Source of the DNA: Amycolatopsis palatopharyngis
Lineage (GTDB): Bacteria; Actinomycetota; Actinomycetes; Mycobacteriales; Pseudonocardiaceae
Reading direction: 5' to 3'
Assembly: GCF_003385185.1 (NCBI RefSeq)
Contig: NZ_PQHZ01000060.1
Span: 1 to 33,505, forward strand
DNA: 33,505 nucleotides
Shown: positions 1-10,400 of the stretch, one piece after another
Position numbering within the stretch: the first letter of the stretch is position 1
Layout: each line of letters opens with the position of its first letter
Position numbers and translations under genes: made by a program
Notes under the pieces: generated by a model
Seen by the model: the letters and a program-made list of their open reading frames with translations, nothing else
The model's database searches: none
Told to the model about the DNA's origin: nothing

Positions 1-1220
1 ACGCGTTCAACAAGAGCCACGCCGCCGCCTACGGCCTGATCTCGTACTGGACCGCGTACCTCAAGGCGAACTACAAGGCCGAGTACATGGCCGCGCTGCT
101 CACCTCGGTGGGCGACAACAAGGACAAATCGGCGATCTACCTGTCCGAGTGCCGCAGGCTGGGCATCAAGGTGCTGCCGCCGGACGTCAACGAGTCAGCG
201 CTGCGCTTCGCCGCCGTCGGCGACGACATCCGGTTCGGTATGGGCGCGGTGCGCAACGTCGGCGCGAACGTCGTCGACTCGATCATCAAGACCCGCGAGG
301 AGAAGGGCAAGTACTCCTCCTTCACCGACTTCCTCGACAAGTCCGAGCTGGTGGCCTGCAACAAGCGGGTGATCGAGTCACTGATCAAGGCCGGGGCGTT
401 CGACTCGCTCGGCAACACCCGGCTGTCGATGGTGCAGGTCCACGAGGACGCCGTGGAAGCCGTGGTACCGCTCAAACGCCAGCAGGCCATGGGGCAGTTC
501 GATCTCTTTGGCGGCGGCGATGACAGTGAGATCACTGATGCTTCCTCGCCATTGGCGCATCTGAAGTTCGGGGACGAGGAGTACCCGCGCAAGCAGCTGC
601 TCGGCTACGAACGGGAAATGCTGGGGCTGTACGTCTCCGCGCACCCGCTGGACGGGGCGGAGCGGATTCTGCGCAAGCACGCGCCGCGGCCGATCGCGGC
701 CATCCTCGCCGATCCGCCGAAGGAGGGCGAGCTCATCATCTCCGGGCTGATCACCTCCCTCGACCGGCGGGTCAACAAGAAGGGCGAGCCGTGGGCCATC
801 TGCACGGTGGAGGACCTCGACGCCTCCCTCGAGGTGCTGTTCTTCCCCAAGGCCTACGCGATGTTCTCCGCCGACCTGGCCGAGGACAACGCGGTGCTGG
901 TGAAGGGCAGGGTCAACTGGCGCGAGGACAAGATGTCGATCTTCGGCGGCGGTCTCGTCCCACTCGACCTCAGTTCCGCCGAACTCGGCGGGGACGAACC
1001 ACCGCTGATGCTGCTGGCCGCGGCCGAACGCATCGACCAGGGCGTGGTCAGCGAACTCAAGCAGACACTGCAGGCCCACCGCGGTGAGACTCCGGTACAC
1101 CTCAAGCTCGTCGGCAAACGGCGACAGACGATCTTCGCGCTGTACGACTACCCGGTCAAGGTCAGCTCGATGCTGATGGGTGAGCTGAAGGGAATCCCGG
1201 GAATCACCGCCGGAGGATGA
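1..1220 (+). CDS. dnaE: DNA polymerase III alpha subunit, C-terminal part (5' partial)
   Basis: This is the C-terminal part of the replicative DNA polymerase alpha subunit; the gene begins before the window and the first full codon is at base 3. The opening residues AFNKSHAAAYGLISYWTAYL are the strongly conserved end of the polymerase/HhH region of bacterial DnaE. The QFDLFGG linker follows, then an OB-fold region (near LIISGLITSLDRRVNKKGE) and the usual C-terminal domain. The frame is intact to the TGA at 1218-1220. It is the only clear core gene in the window and anchors the left edge to the chromosome. A strong hairpin lies about 35 bp after the stop, consistent with transcription ending before the convergent defence operon. 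The identification is secure. Confidence 0.97.
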   Translation, partial: AFNKSHAAAYGLISYWTAYLKANYKAEYMAALLTSVGDNKDKSAIYLSECRRLGIKVLPPDVNESALRFAAVGDDIRFGMGAVRNVGANVVDSIIKTREEKGKYSSFTDFLDKSELVACNKRVIESLIKAGAFDSLGNTRLSMVQVHEDAVEAVVPLKRQQAMGQFDLFGGGDDSEITDASSPLAHLKFGDEEYPRKQLLGYEREMLGLYVSAHPLDGAERILRKHAPRPIAAILADPPKEGELIISGLITSLDRRVNKKGEPWAICTVEDLDASLEVLFFPKAYAMFSADLAEDNAVLVKGRVNWREDKMSIFGGGLVPLDLSSAELGGDEPPLMLLAAAERIDQGVVSELKQTLQAHRGETPVHLKLVGKRRQTIFALYDYPVKVSSMLMGELKGIPGITAGG

Positions 1221-1254
1221 CCGGCGTGCCGGAGGCCCACGAGCCCGTGTTCGA

Positions 1255-1296
1255 CGGGCGGGTAGATGCCGGGAAATCGCGGCATCTACCCGTCCG
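1255..1296 (+). terminator. Probable intrinsic terminator after dnaE
   Basis: A perfect 13-bp inverted repeat has arms at 1259-1271 and 1280-1292 with an 8-nt loop. It extends outward by four more pairs, one of them G-U, to 1255/1296. There is no T tract, which is common for actinobacterial terminators. It sits 35 bp after the dnaE stop and before the convergent gene on the other strand, so it may end both transcripts. Confidence 0.7.
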
Positions 1297-1297
1297 C

Positions 1298-1669
1298 AAT
1301 GCGGTACGCGGCGGTCCGGACCGGATCACCTCGGCTCGGCAGTCCACGGCAGGGGGTACAACACTCAGCGGCAGGCACAGGTCCTCGAAGCAGGACTCTG
1401 CGCCAAGGTGGTCGTCGATGATCGACACCAGCCCAGCTGGCACCCAGCATGACGTCGACCGCACACCCCGTCTGGCTCACGGTGTAGAACCGGTCCACGA
1501 GATGGGGGACGTCAACTACCGCACCGCCGTGTCGGAGTGGGCCAATGACCACAAAGTCACGACGGCGAGCCGCACGTCCTCCGTGTCCGCGGTGTTGGCG
1601 GGGATGTCCGCCGGTCTAAGTGGGAGACCAATGCATATTCCTTGACCCTATAACGCCTCGGTCTGACTG
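1298..1669. other. Intergenic stretch between convergent genes, no gene recognised
   Basis: Open frames exist on both strands (plus 1217-1645; minus 1286-1552 and 1204-1464). None has a credible ribosome site or a recognisable domain, and the two minus-strand frames overlap each other. The minus strand could hold a small frame-broken relic, but I cannot support one. The stretch separates dnaE from the end of the defence operon and probably marks one edge of the insertion. Confidence 0.5.
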
Positions 1670-4654
1670 TCAGATATCCTTAATGGTTCCACTGATGCCG
1701 AGCTCATCCATATTCTGTTGTAAGTCGTTGGCGGTGTCGGCATCCACTACTAGTTGCAGGGTTCCTTGTAAGTAGCTGATCTGCCGTTCGTCGAGCGCCA
1801 TGTACAACGTTTTGAACAATGCTGCGAAGGCGTCAGAGTTTCCCGAATTGGCAAGAAGATTACTTGTGAACGAGAACGCAGCTTGCTTTTCCGTCGCAGC
1901 CGGTGAACCGTTGTCTTCTTTATTTCCGGCGCTTCCCGTAGCCGCGCCAGATGTGGCACCGCCCGGCGGTGTTGTCGCTGCCGCGGAGCCCGTTGCACTG
2001 GCTGACTGCGCTGTGGGGCAAGTGCCGGTGTGGTCCGCTTGCCCACAGTGTTCACATGTCTTCGGTTGTGGTTTGGCCAGGCGTAGTCCGGCGCTAGTGA
2101 GGTTCACCTGACCGGGCGCGGTGACCACCACGCGTCCGCCTGAGCCGTCCACAATATCCACGAGCCCTGTTTCTGCGGCGTCATAGATGGCTTGCTGCAG
2201 GTCGCGGTCACCAGCGAACAACAATGGAAGCCTTGGCGCGCTGTAGAACGCTGCGCGAAGGTCGGACAGGGTCCTCCCGTAATCCTGATCGCGCAAGTTG
2301 TGCAGGAGCGCCTTGGGGTCGAATTGCCCCTTGTCGAATACCTTGTCCCGAGCAGCGAGGCTTTTCCACACTAGCGTGCCGTCCAACGCCGTGTGGTTCT
2401 CATCATCGAATGCGAGTTGGTCGAGATAACGTTCGCCGTCCGGATCGGGTTGTGTCAAATAGACAACGTGTTGATAGGCTCGTTTGACCGCCTTCTCGAG
2501 CTGTTGTTTCGCGCTCGCGAGGTCTTTGGTCCCCGTTGCCTTGAGGTCATCATCGCCTTGGACTTCCGGAGCTGCGAGTGCTTTCTGTCGAGCGAGGTAT
2601 TCGACTGCTACCCCACGCGCCAGGCCGCGTCGTTGGGTGTTCACAAGCGCGTACACGGCACTGCTGCCCCACTGCACCGGCAGTTTCTGCGTTCCCTCTC
2701 CAAGCCCCATAGCAACGGTGAGAGCTTCCATCGTCGGTGCTTCCATACCATTACGCAGGCTAAATTGTGCAGGATCGAGCACGATCAGCCGTGTCGTGTG
2801 CGCCGTGTCTAGCCCGGCAGTCGCAAGAACATCGGCTGCGGGCCGGGCGGTGTCAGCCTCAACGAACATCAACTCACGGAACGGCCCGCCATTGGAGAGG
2901 CCCTGGGCAAACTCGAACAGAACCTCGTCGCGTTCGGCCTCCGTAACCGTACGCCGGATGTTATTGACCAACATCCGGTGCGTGAGGCGCGTCGAGAGGA
3001 AGTAGCGAGCTGGCTTGTTGTTGCCCTGGCCCGGAACAATCTCAACCGCGCTCATGCCTCGGTCGGGATGCACAAGCTCCTCGACGACAGTGTCCGCGTC
3101 TGTGAGGCTGTAGTTGGCGTCAGGAACACTGGTCGCGGCCTTGACCTCGGGTGCGCTGGCGCCCCTGCCGCGCCCCGGTCGTAGCGTTCCCACGATGCTG
3201 GCAAGGAAGATAAACGTGGCGGCACGCTCTGCCACCCGAGGGTTGGTCTCCGTCCAAATCGTGGGGGTCCGCGCGAGATCTTGACGGCGGGCAGTCCCTG
3301 CGGCGTCGTCGTGGTTGACGACCTCGATCTCCGCGAGGCTGCGGTAGTTGGCGATCGTCCGGTCGTCTTCGACCAGCCCGCTGCCAAGCAGCGCCTCACG
3401 TACAGAACTATCCGACAGCGGCAAGTCACCTGGGCCGATGAGTGCGGGTACCCACTCGCCAGCCTTGCCTCGCTGTTGTTGGGCATACACCGTAGCGGCG
3501 AAAATTCGAATGGTCGATCGCACTCGCTGGAATCCGGTGACTTTGCTCCATTCCTCCTTGGCCACGCTCATTAGCATGGGGTGGAACGGGTAGCACGCCG
3601 CTACCTCGTCGTTCCAGCGTCGTCGCCATTCGGCACCGATGGAGTCCCAGACATGTTTGTTCCAGGCCTTGTTGTCCAACACGGGCTTGTAAAGCGCTGC
3701 AGTGGCCGACAACACCTCCGCGGCTGGCTCGGCGTCGAACAGTCGGCGCCGCAAGATATCAGCGAAGTCGCCGACTTCGGTTACCGTGGCAGGCAGCCCG
3801 TTTCGGTCCAGCAAGCCGTTTAGGTCGTCACGGCGATCTTTTGCCTCATCCGACAAGGCGGTCTTGTCGCGTTCGGATGCGATCATGACCATCAATAGGG
3901 CGACGCGCGGGACATCGTTGACAACATCGAGTAGAGCACGCAGGAAGGCCATGTCCTGTGCGGCGAGGTCAGGCTTCTGAGCACCGTCGAGACCGTTGCC
4001 GACATAGTCCAGCACCTCATCCACGATGATCAGGACGGGGCGGTTGACCGCCTTGATCGCCTCGGCGATCTTACTCTTGTCGCTCCAGAAGGGCCGGTAA
4101 CGCTCAAAAAGCGTGTAGTCCTTGCCGAACAAGCGCCATAGGAACCGTTCGTACAGGTTGACGGCGGGGCCATCCAGTTCCTGGACGCCTGCACCGGGCG
4201 TCATGTTGTCGCACGGCAGGACCACGACGTGGGGATTATCGAGATCATCCGGCAGATCACGGCCGATTCGCGCCTTCGCGCGCGAAATAACTCCTTTGCC
4301 CAGTTCTGTGGCAAACAAGGCTTCCGGGTTCGCGATCAAGTGGTAGGCCCCAATGCAGGCATGGGACTTACCGCCTCCCATGCCCTGGTCCAGACGAGTG
4401 ACCGCGCGTGCCTTCAGATAGTCGCTGCCACCCCCGACTCGGATCGCAATCTCTGTCAACAGATCGATGAGCCGCCCCGTGGGGTGCGTGATCTCACCGT
4501 AGTAGGTGGCGTCCGCGTACGGCGGTTTGTCGCGACCGGTGCCGTGCACGGCCTGGAACAGCGACATCTGTACATCGTCGATCTGCCCAGCAGCATTGAC
4601 GATTTCGGGTCGGATCTTCAACGCCTTCCACCATGGCGTCACGCCTTTTGTCAC
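1670..4654 (-). CDS. DUF499-family P-loop ATPase of the Hma-type defence operon
   Basis: This 994-residue ATP-binding protein is of the DUF499 type, a family related to BrxC/PglY and found in defence islands beside DUF1156 methylases. Visible motifs are a Walker A GMGGGKSH at residues 91-98 and a Walker B (LIIVDE) at about 208-213. A short CxxC-H-C zinc-knuckle-like stretch near residue 870 is followed by a Ser/Thr/Ala/Gly-rich linker and a helical C-terminal region. The start is a GTG at 4654, chosen for AGAGGA about 5 nt upstream. It is the last gene of the operon, 59 bp after the methylase stop. In the Hma scheme this is the ATPase; its biochemical role is unknown. Base composition is visibly less GC-rich than dnaE, suggesting transfer. 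The family call is firm; the role in phage defence is inferred from context. Confidence 0.87.
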   Translation of the reverse strand: MTKGVTPWWKALKIRPEIVNAAGQIDDVQMSLFQAVHGTGRDKPPYADATYYGEITHPTGRLIDLLTEIAIRVGGGSDYLKARAVTRLDQGMGGGKSHACIGAYHLIANPEALFATELGKGVISRAKARIGRDLPDDLDNPHVVVLPCDNMTPGAGVQELDGPAVNLYERFLWRLFGKDYTLFERYRPFWSDKSKIAEAIKAVNRPVLIIVDEVLDYVGNGLDGAQKPDLAAQDMAFLRALLDVVNDVPRVALLMVMIASERDKTALSDEAKDRRDDLNGLLDRNGLPATVTEVGDFADILRRRLFDAEPAAEVLSATAALYKPVLDNKAWNKHVWDSIGAEWRRRWNDEVAACYPFHPMLMSVAKEEWSKVTGFQRVRSTIRIFAATVYAQQQRGKAGEWVPALIGPGDLPLSDSSVREALLGSGLVEDDRTIANYRSLAEIEVVNHDDAAGTARRQDLARTPTIWTETNPRVAERAATFIFLASIVGTLRPGRGRGASAPEVKAATSVPDANYSLTDADTVVEELVHPDRGMSAVEIVPGQGNNKPARYFLSTRLTHRMLVNNIRRTVTEAERDEVLFEFAQGLSNGGPFRELMFVEADTARPAADVLATAGLDTAHTTRLIVLDPAQFSLRNGMEAPTMEALTVAMGLGEGTQKLPVQWGSSAVYALVNTQRRGLARGVAVEYLARQKALAAPEVQGDDDLKATGTKDLASAKQQLEKAVKRAYQHVVYLTQPDPDGERYLDQLAFDDENHTALDGTLVWKSLAARDKVFDKGQFDPKALLHNLRDQDYGRTLSDLRAAFYSAPRLPLLFAGDRDLQQAIYDAAETGLVDIVDGSGGRVVVTAPGQVNLTSAGLRLAKPQPKTCEHCGQADHTGTCPTAQSASATGSAAATTPPGGATSGAATGSAGNKEDNGSPAATEKQAAFSFTSNLLANSGNSDAFAALFKTLYMALDERQISYLQGTLQLVVDADTANDLQQNMDELGISGTIKDI

Positions 4655-4713
4655 GTCATCCTCTTGTGTTCATGTGTCATCGTGCGCCGGTCAAGTGTGA
4701 TCTCCACAAGCAC

Positions 4714-7461
4714 TTATAGCAGCTTCAGCTGCGCATCGAAGTCTGTTCGTTGGATTAGCTGCTGTTGTTCAGTGGCGAGCATTGTCTCCGCAGCGCTGGC
4801 GATTCCACCGCGTGTTCGCATCACCCTGGTAAACGCCACCTTGTCAGGGTCGCCATCGGGCAGCCGGTCTGCCAGGAAGTTCACTGCCGACCACAGGTAG
4901 GTGTCGTCGACGGTCCGACCCGCTGTTGCGAGCACCTCACCCATCGCGGCAAGACCCTCGTCAGACGCCGCGGCTAGAGCCAGGGCGACGTCGATGACTG
5001 CGGAAGCTGCATTGACCCGAGTCTTGAAATTGCGGGCGGAGACGAACCGCACGCCCTTGTCAATGTCGGGTACAAGGTCGCGAACATCTTCGGTCTTCAA
5101 CGAAGCGGCCAGACTCTGCCAGCGCAGCTCGGACTTTGGCTGCCCATGCCGACCATAGAGCCGCACCCACCACAGCGCGAAGCGCGTCCGAGCGTCGAAA
5201 GTCTCCAGTGGCTGGTGGTCGATCTGGACGGACATAGCTTCCTGAACGGCGGCCCGCGCCAATGGCAGGAAGGTGGCGATGTCGACCGGTTGCCCTTTGG
5301 CGTCCAGGATTTCGGCGTAACGCCCCACTACCTCCATGGCAGGGCCAGCTGCGGCCATCAGCATGTCGGCGGGTGCGAGTACCCATCGCTCCCAGTCCGG
5401 GTAGCGGCGCCTGATCTCGGCCTTGATTTCGGACTCGACTGTGCCCTTGCGCCCGGCTGGACGATTTGCGGGGGCGGGACGACAGCACATCGTCAGCGTC
5501 GTGACGATGTTGGAGAATCCCGTTTTCCCGCCCTGCTCGGTCTTGGCCGGCCACGCGCCGGTCAGCACCAACCCTGCGCTGTCAATGGCGTTCAACAGCC
5601 GTTGCCATACCTCGGGCTCACCGTGACCGAAGACGATCGTGACCACACCGTCGGAACGGACGACCCGCTGCGACTCGGCGAACGCCTGTGCGATCAGCGT
5701 GTCGTAATGCTTGCGGTTACGGTGGTCGTTGTTGCTGGTTCCGCCCTTCTTGACGATGATCTCGTGCGTCTTCTCCTGGACACCGTGTTCGTGGGCCGTC
5801 ATGCCCATCTCCGGCCATGAGGAGGCGAGAGCACGCTTTAGCCACACATAGAAGAGGTCGCTCGCGTCGGTATAGTCGATCATCGCGTCGTAGGGCGGGT
5901 CCGTGACGACCGCGCTGATCTGTCGGTTTGCGAACGGGAGATCTGTGGCAGTTCCGCGAGCCACCGAGCAGGACGCGGCTGTCCCAGCTGGCGGCACAAT
6001 AGTCGTCAGTGACGCAAGAGAGCCGGCCGAGACCGAGTCCCAACCGCCCGGGCCGTCAGCGAGGCCAACCTCGAAGTAGTCAAACGAGAAATTCAGGCTC
6101 GATTCGGTGGCGAACAGGTCATTCACCTTGTTGAGCTTCGGATCCAGTGTGCAACCACGGGTGGCGCGTCGCAGTTTCCGAGCCATCGCGGCGGCGGCAT
6201 ACCCGGTCAACGCCCGCACATACTCCTTGGAGCATCCAGCTGCCGTCAAGTCGTCGCCTATTTCTTGGATCGTCCGAGCCAGGCGAATAAACGAAAGGCT
6301 CTGTCGCGCATTCATCATGTCGCCGTAGCGAGTGGCGCCGTATACGGTCGCCTGCACAGTCCATGTGTTACCCGCTGGGATTGCTTCATTGGGCAACGCC
6401 GGGAGAAAACGTCCGAATGGTGTTTCGGCGGCGAGGTCAGCTTCAGCACGTTTCACCGCGTCGATCTCCACCGGGTCCAGTTCGCGATAGAGCTTTCCAA
6501 CCTGGCTGTCGAGTTCTGCAGCGAGCAGTGGTTCGTCGCCTGCGGCATCGGTGCGTAGGATTCTCATCTGAACGTCACGGTTGTGGCCATAACCACAGAA
6601 TGGACACACGGCGAGCCGACCGTTGCTGTCATACCGGCTTTTGCCCGGAGGAACCTGACGTGTCGGTACGCCACGCGGTGCGCCTTCGTGCACGAAAACT
6701 GACCAGGTACCCGAGGCGGCATCGGTCTCGATGTAGTAGGACTGGCCAACATCGTAGAAGTCCGGCTGCCCCTTCTTCCCCTTCCGCTTGCTCGGTTTAC
6801 GAAGCTCGAGTTGACCGATGAGCGGGAAGTGGTTGCCGCACTCCTGACACGGCATTGTGATCGCCCAGAGGTAACCCCATGCTCGCCGTCCATCGACCTT
6901 CGGATAGACCGGCTCCATGACCTTGGTGTGGCGACGGCCGACCTCTTGCAGAACCGACCGAACGTCCTGGACAAGGCGAGGGTGCTGGTCGATCAAGCTA
7001 TCGCTAGGGAGGGTGAACGGCAGTTCGGGTTCCTGATCCCAGTCGCGAGCGGGAAAGTCTGTCAACAGACGGCTGGCCAGCACCGCCACCGGGCTGTAGT
7101 CGAGGGCGTGCGCCCGCAGGCCCAGCCGTGCTCCCTCCAGGGGAATCATTCCCCTGCCGCTGAACGGATCGAGGATCGTTGCGCCGTCAGGGTTCGATTT
7201 CTCAATCTCTGCCCGCAATTCCTTGACAGCGACGAACCGCCCCATCAGGGCCAGCCGTACGAGCTCCTGCAGTCTCGCTTGTTCAGCCTGGCTGTCCGGC
7301 CAGGGCAGCAGCGAACAGATGACCGCTGCCTTGGCCTGCACGGTGGGCCGCTTCGCGAACCAGGTCATGAGACCCACTTCGGCGTTGCCCGAGCCCCAGC
7401 CAGAGCGACTGTTGGCCGAGACCTCGGCGCAGGGGAACCAGCGTTCGATCATGCGGGTCAT
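4714..7461 (-). CDS. DUF1156-type adenine-specific DNA methylase with zinc ribbon
   Basis: This is a 915-residue DNA methyltransferase of the DUF1156/COG1743 type (as in PglXI of type 3 BREX and the methylase of Hma). The SAM-binding motif DPFSGRG is at residues 98-104 and the catalytic DPPY at 521-524, consistent with N6-adenine transfer. Two CxxC pairs (residues 205-208 and 287-290) lie in the insert between them and should form the zinc ribbon. The ATG at 7461 was chosen because it overlaps the helicase stop by 4 bp (ATGA) and has GGGGAG 7 nt upstream; longer frames reaching upstream run back into the helicase gene. It presumably marks host DNA or sets the target specificity of the system. 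No restriction nuclease is fused to it. Family assignment is firm; sequence specificity cannot be read from here. Confidence 0.9.
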   Translation of the reverse strand: MTRMIERWFPCAEVSANSRSGWGSGNAEVGLMTWFAKRPTVQAKAAVICSLLPWPDSQAEQARLQELVRLALMGRFVAVKELRAEIEKSNPDGATILDPFSGRGMIPLEGARLGLRAHALDYSPVAVLASRLLTDFPARDWDQEPELPFTLPSDSLIDQHPRLVQDVRSVLQEVGRRHTKVMEPVYPKVDGRRAWGYLWAITMPCQECGNHFPLIGQLELRKPSKRKGKKGQPDFYDVGQSYYIETDAASGTWSVFVHEGAPRGVPTRQVPPGKSRYDSNGRLAVCPFCGYGHNRDVQMRILRTDAAGDEPLLAAELDSQVGKLYRELDPVEIDAVKRAEADLAAETPFGRFLPALPNEAIPAGNTWTVQATVYGATRYGDMMNARQSLSFIRLARTIQEIGDDLTAAGCSKEYVRALTGYAAAAMARKLRRATRGCTLDPKLNKVNDLFATESSLNFSFDYFEVGLADGPGGWDSVSAGSLASLTTIVPPAGTAASCSVARGTATDLPFANRQISAVVTDPPYDAMIDYTDASDLFYVWLKRALASSWPEMGMTAHEHGVQEKTHEIIVKKGGTSNNDHRNRKHYDTLIAQAFAESQRVVRSDGVVTIVFGHGEPEVWQRLLNAIDSAGLVLTGAWPAKTEQGGKTGFSNIVTTLTMCCRPAPANRPAGRKGTVESEIKAEIRRRYPDWERWVLAPADMLMAAAGPAMEVVGRYAEILDAKGQPVDIATFLPLARAAVQEAMSVQIDHQPLETFDARTRFALWWVRLYGRHGQPKSELRWQSLAASLKTEDVRDLVPDIDKGVRFVSARNFKTRVNAASAVIDVALALAAASDEGLAAMGEVLATAGRTVDDTYLWSAVNFLADRLPDGDPDKVAFTRVMRTRGGIASAAETMLATEQQQLIQRTDFDAQLKLL

Positions 7462-10400
7462 ACGTTGCTCCCCGGGGCATTCTTGAGGCTGCTTCCGGGG
7501 ACGCGGAATATCGCGTCCCCGGTCATGTCGGCTGCGAACAGCGTGGCTGGGTCCTGATAGGCACCAAAGAAGGCGCCCTTCCCGTCTGCGCACTCGTCGA
7601 CGACGTACAGCCAATAGTCCTTTCGATGCTGCGTCGCGATGAGCACCTCGTTACCAGTCATCCGGATTCCGCTACTGGCGGCGCTTCCAAGTACACCTTT
7701 CACTTCTACGTGACGAATTTGTCTGTTGCGTCGAGCTTCCAAGTCGTACCCACGCCCCTCCGTGTGCACGTCCTCGACGGCCCAGCCGTCGCTTTCGAGG
7801 AGCTGATGTACGTGCCTCATCGACACCATCTCGGAGTCGATCTCGGCAGCGACGGTCGGGTCTGCGGCGGCGTGGACACGGATACGGCTGACCAGCTTAG
7901 GAACGGTGAGTTGAACACTGACAAGGCGGCCAAGCTCCTCGAGACGCTCAGCGGTCTGCGCCTGCAGTCGGTGGCGAAGGGCGAGCCGGGTATCACGGTC
8001 GGTGATCCCATCAGTGAGACTGAGCGGCAGGTTATTCAGATCCTTACGGGCTTGGGCGAACCAGTCAGCGCGGACCCGGCGATGTTCCTCCACAGTCTGG
8101 TGCGCGACGTTGTGAGCCGCGTTCGCCGCGCTGGCCTGGCGCGCAGGATGCGGCCCAGTCCCAACGCGGGTGGTCGGGACGAGGTTGGCTAGGGCCTCCC
8201 AGCGCACGGCGCGTGCCTGACCGCTGTCGTCGACCTTAATCAAGGTGGCCCAGACGCTGGCGCGCTTGCCGTCGCTTTCGGTCAGCGTCGCCTGATAGGC
8301 GTAGAGATCGTACGGGGTCAAGCTCGTGGGGTCTTCTGCCGCGCCGGACTGGTAGACGTCTTCAGCGAGATTATGATCGGCCAGCGCGATCAGATCGGTG
8401 AACCCCGGTTCCCCGGGGCCCAGTGTGATCGTGTCGCCGACATCGATGCTTCCCGCCGCTGCCCGTAAGGCGTCACCACTAGTCGCGATGTGGACCTCGG
8501 AGCCGCCACCCAGACTCGCGGGCAGTGCTCCGTCGGTGAGCGCGATCCGTCGGAAGCCGGGCCCTGCGGCGGTCGGTTCAGCACGCAGCAGCTTCGCTGC
8601 ATCAAGCCGATCCAGGTACGCCTCGACGATGGCGGGGTTGACGCGAGCGAAAAGATCACGCTGTAAGAGCGTCAGCGCGGCCACCGCGTCAACTTGGCTG
8701 GCCAGCTTCCGCTCTGTGTCGCGAACCTGCCGGGCAGCTCGAGCGAGTTCCTGCGTCTGAATCGCGCGGGCAGCGTCGATCGCGTTCTGCTTTCTGACCT
8801 CGTCGTTGCCGTAGAGGTCGGAAAGCCACTTGTCGTAGTCGACGCCGGTAATCTCGGCGACGGCCGACAAGCTGTCGAACATCTGGCCGCGCAACTCATT
8901 CGCTGCGGTGACGAAGTTGTCGAGCAAACGCAGGAGCGTATCGCCTTCGCGGGTATCGGTCGCGACGAGGTTGTATAGGAAGACCTCACGGTCTTGGCCA
9001 ACGCGGTGGATGCGCCCCATTCGCTGCTCAAGGCGGACCAGCGACCAGGGAATGTCGTAGTTGACCAACACATGCGCGGCCTGCAAATCGATACCTTCGT
9101 TACCGGCGTCCGTGGTGACAATGATCTGGAACTCGCCGCGCATGAACGCCCTGCGGACTTCGTCGCGGTCGGGCTTGCTCTGCCTACCGGAGTAGGTGCG
9201 TGCGGTGTAGCCCTCTGATTGAAGACGTTGCGTAATCCACTTCGCGGAGTCGGCGTACTCGGTGAAGATGACAGCCTGCTCGGCATTTCCCGGGCGGATG
9301 CCGTGCTCCGCCAGACAGTCCTCAGTGAGCCTGATCCACTTCGACGGCTCGATGGCAGGGTCAGCAACCGTGGCATCGACCTGGTCAATGAGCGTCTTGA
9401 TCGCGGCGCGCTCGGCCCGCGCGGCCGTGGATGCAGCGTGCACGACCTTGGCCTCGTCGATCTCGCTGTCATCCCCTTGATCGTCGCGGTCGGCGTTCAG
9501 CGCTGCCTCGGCCTCGCTCATCTGCCCCATGTGGGTATGCCGGCGGCGCAACGTCTCAGCAAGCGCGTACAAGCTGGAGGCCGCACGCTTGCCGTAGACC
9601 ATTCGCGCGAGCGGCTGTGCCGCCGGTGGGAAGTACTGGTCAACCATGTCGACCGCTGCCTGGTAGTAGCTGTACTCAGTCCGGGACAGCGGGACGCTGC
9701 GATTGTGTGCTGTACGCCCTTTGAACAGGCGAGTCTTGCCGTCATAGTCGACCAGGTCTTCCTTCATGCGGCGTAGGAAGTGGATCGGGCCCGGCCGTAG
9801 TGCGGTCAAGTCGACGTTGGGATCGGCGCCAGGGTCCGGGTAGATCGCCGGATCGACCAGATGGAGGAGGTGGCGGAACAGCCACTCCTTGCCGCGATGC
9901 GGCGTCGCGGTCATCAGCAACGCTCGCGGGGTGTTCATCGCTAGAAGCCGACCAACCTGATGGAACCCAGCAGCAGTCGGTGTCAGTCGATGGGCCTCGT
10001 CGAAGATGACCAGATCCCACCCAGCCCGATCTGGTCGGATTGCGTCCTGCACTGCCGGGTTAACCGCGGCCAGCTCAAGGCTCACGACCCACAGGTCATT
10101 ACTGTTCAGCGCGTCCTCACGGATCGTAGCTGAGGTGAGCTGGCGCAGTCCGCCGCCCAAGAGCCGATCGAAGTCATCCACCCACTTGGTGGCCAGGTTA
10201 GCCGGGCAGACGACGATCGCCCGCTTCACTAGCCCCAGACGCTGCATCTCCCGCAGGTAAAGCCCTGCCATGATCGTCTTGCCCGTGCCCGGTTCGTCCG
10301 CCAAGAGGAAGCGCAACAGCGGCTGTGGCAGCATCGCCCCGTACACCGCAGTCGTCTGATGCGCGTACGGTTTGAGCGGCGTCGACGCCATCGCACTGGA

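Noticed and set aside
1217..1645. A 142-codon plus-strand gene after dnaE
   Set aside because: It starts inside the dnaE stop region, runs through the terminator hairpin, and encodes a low-complexity sequence without a domain.
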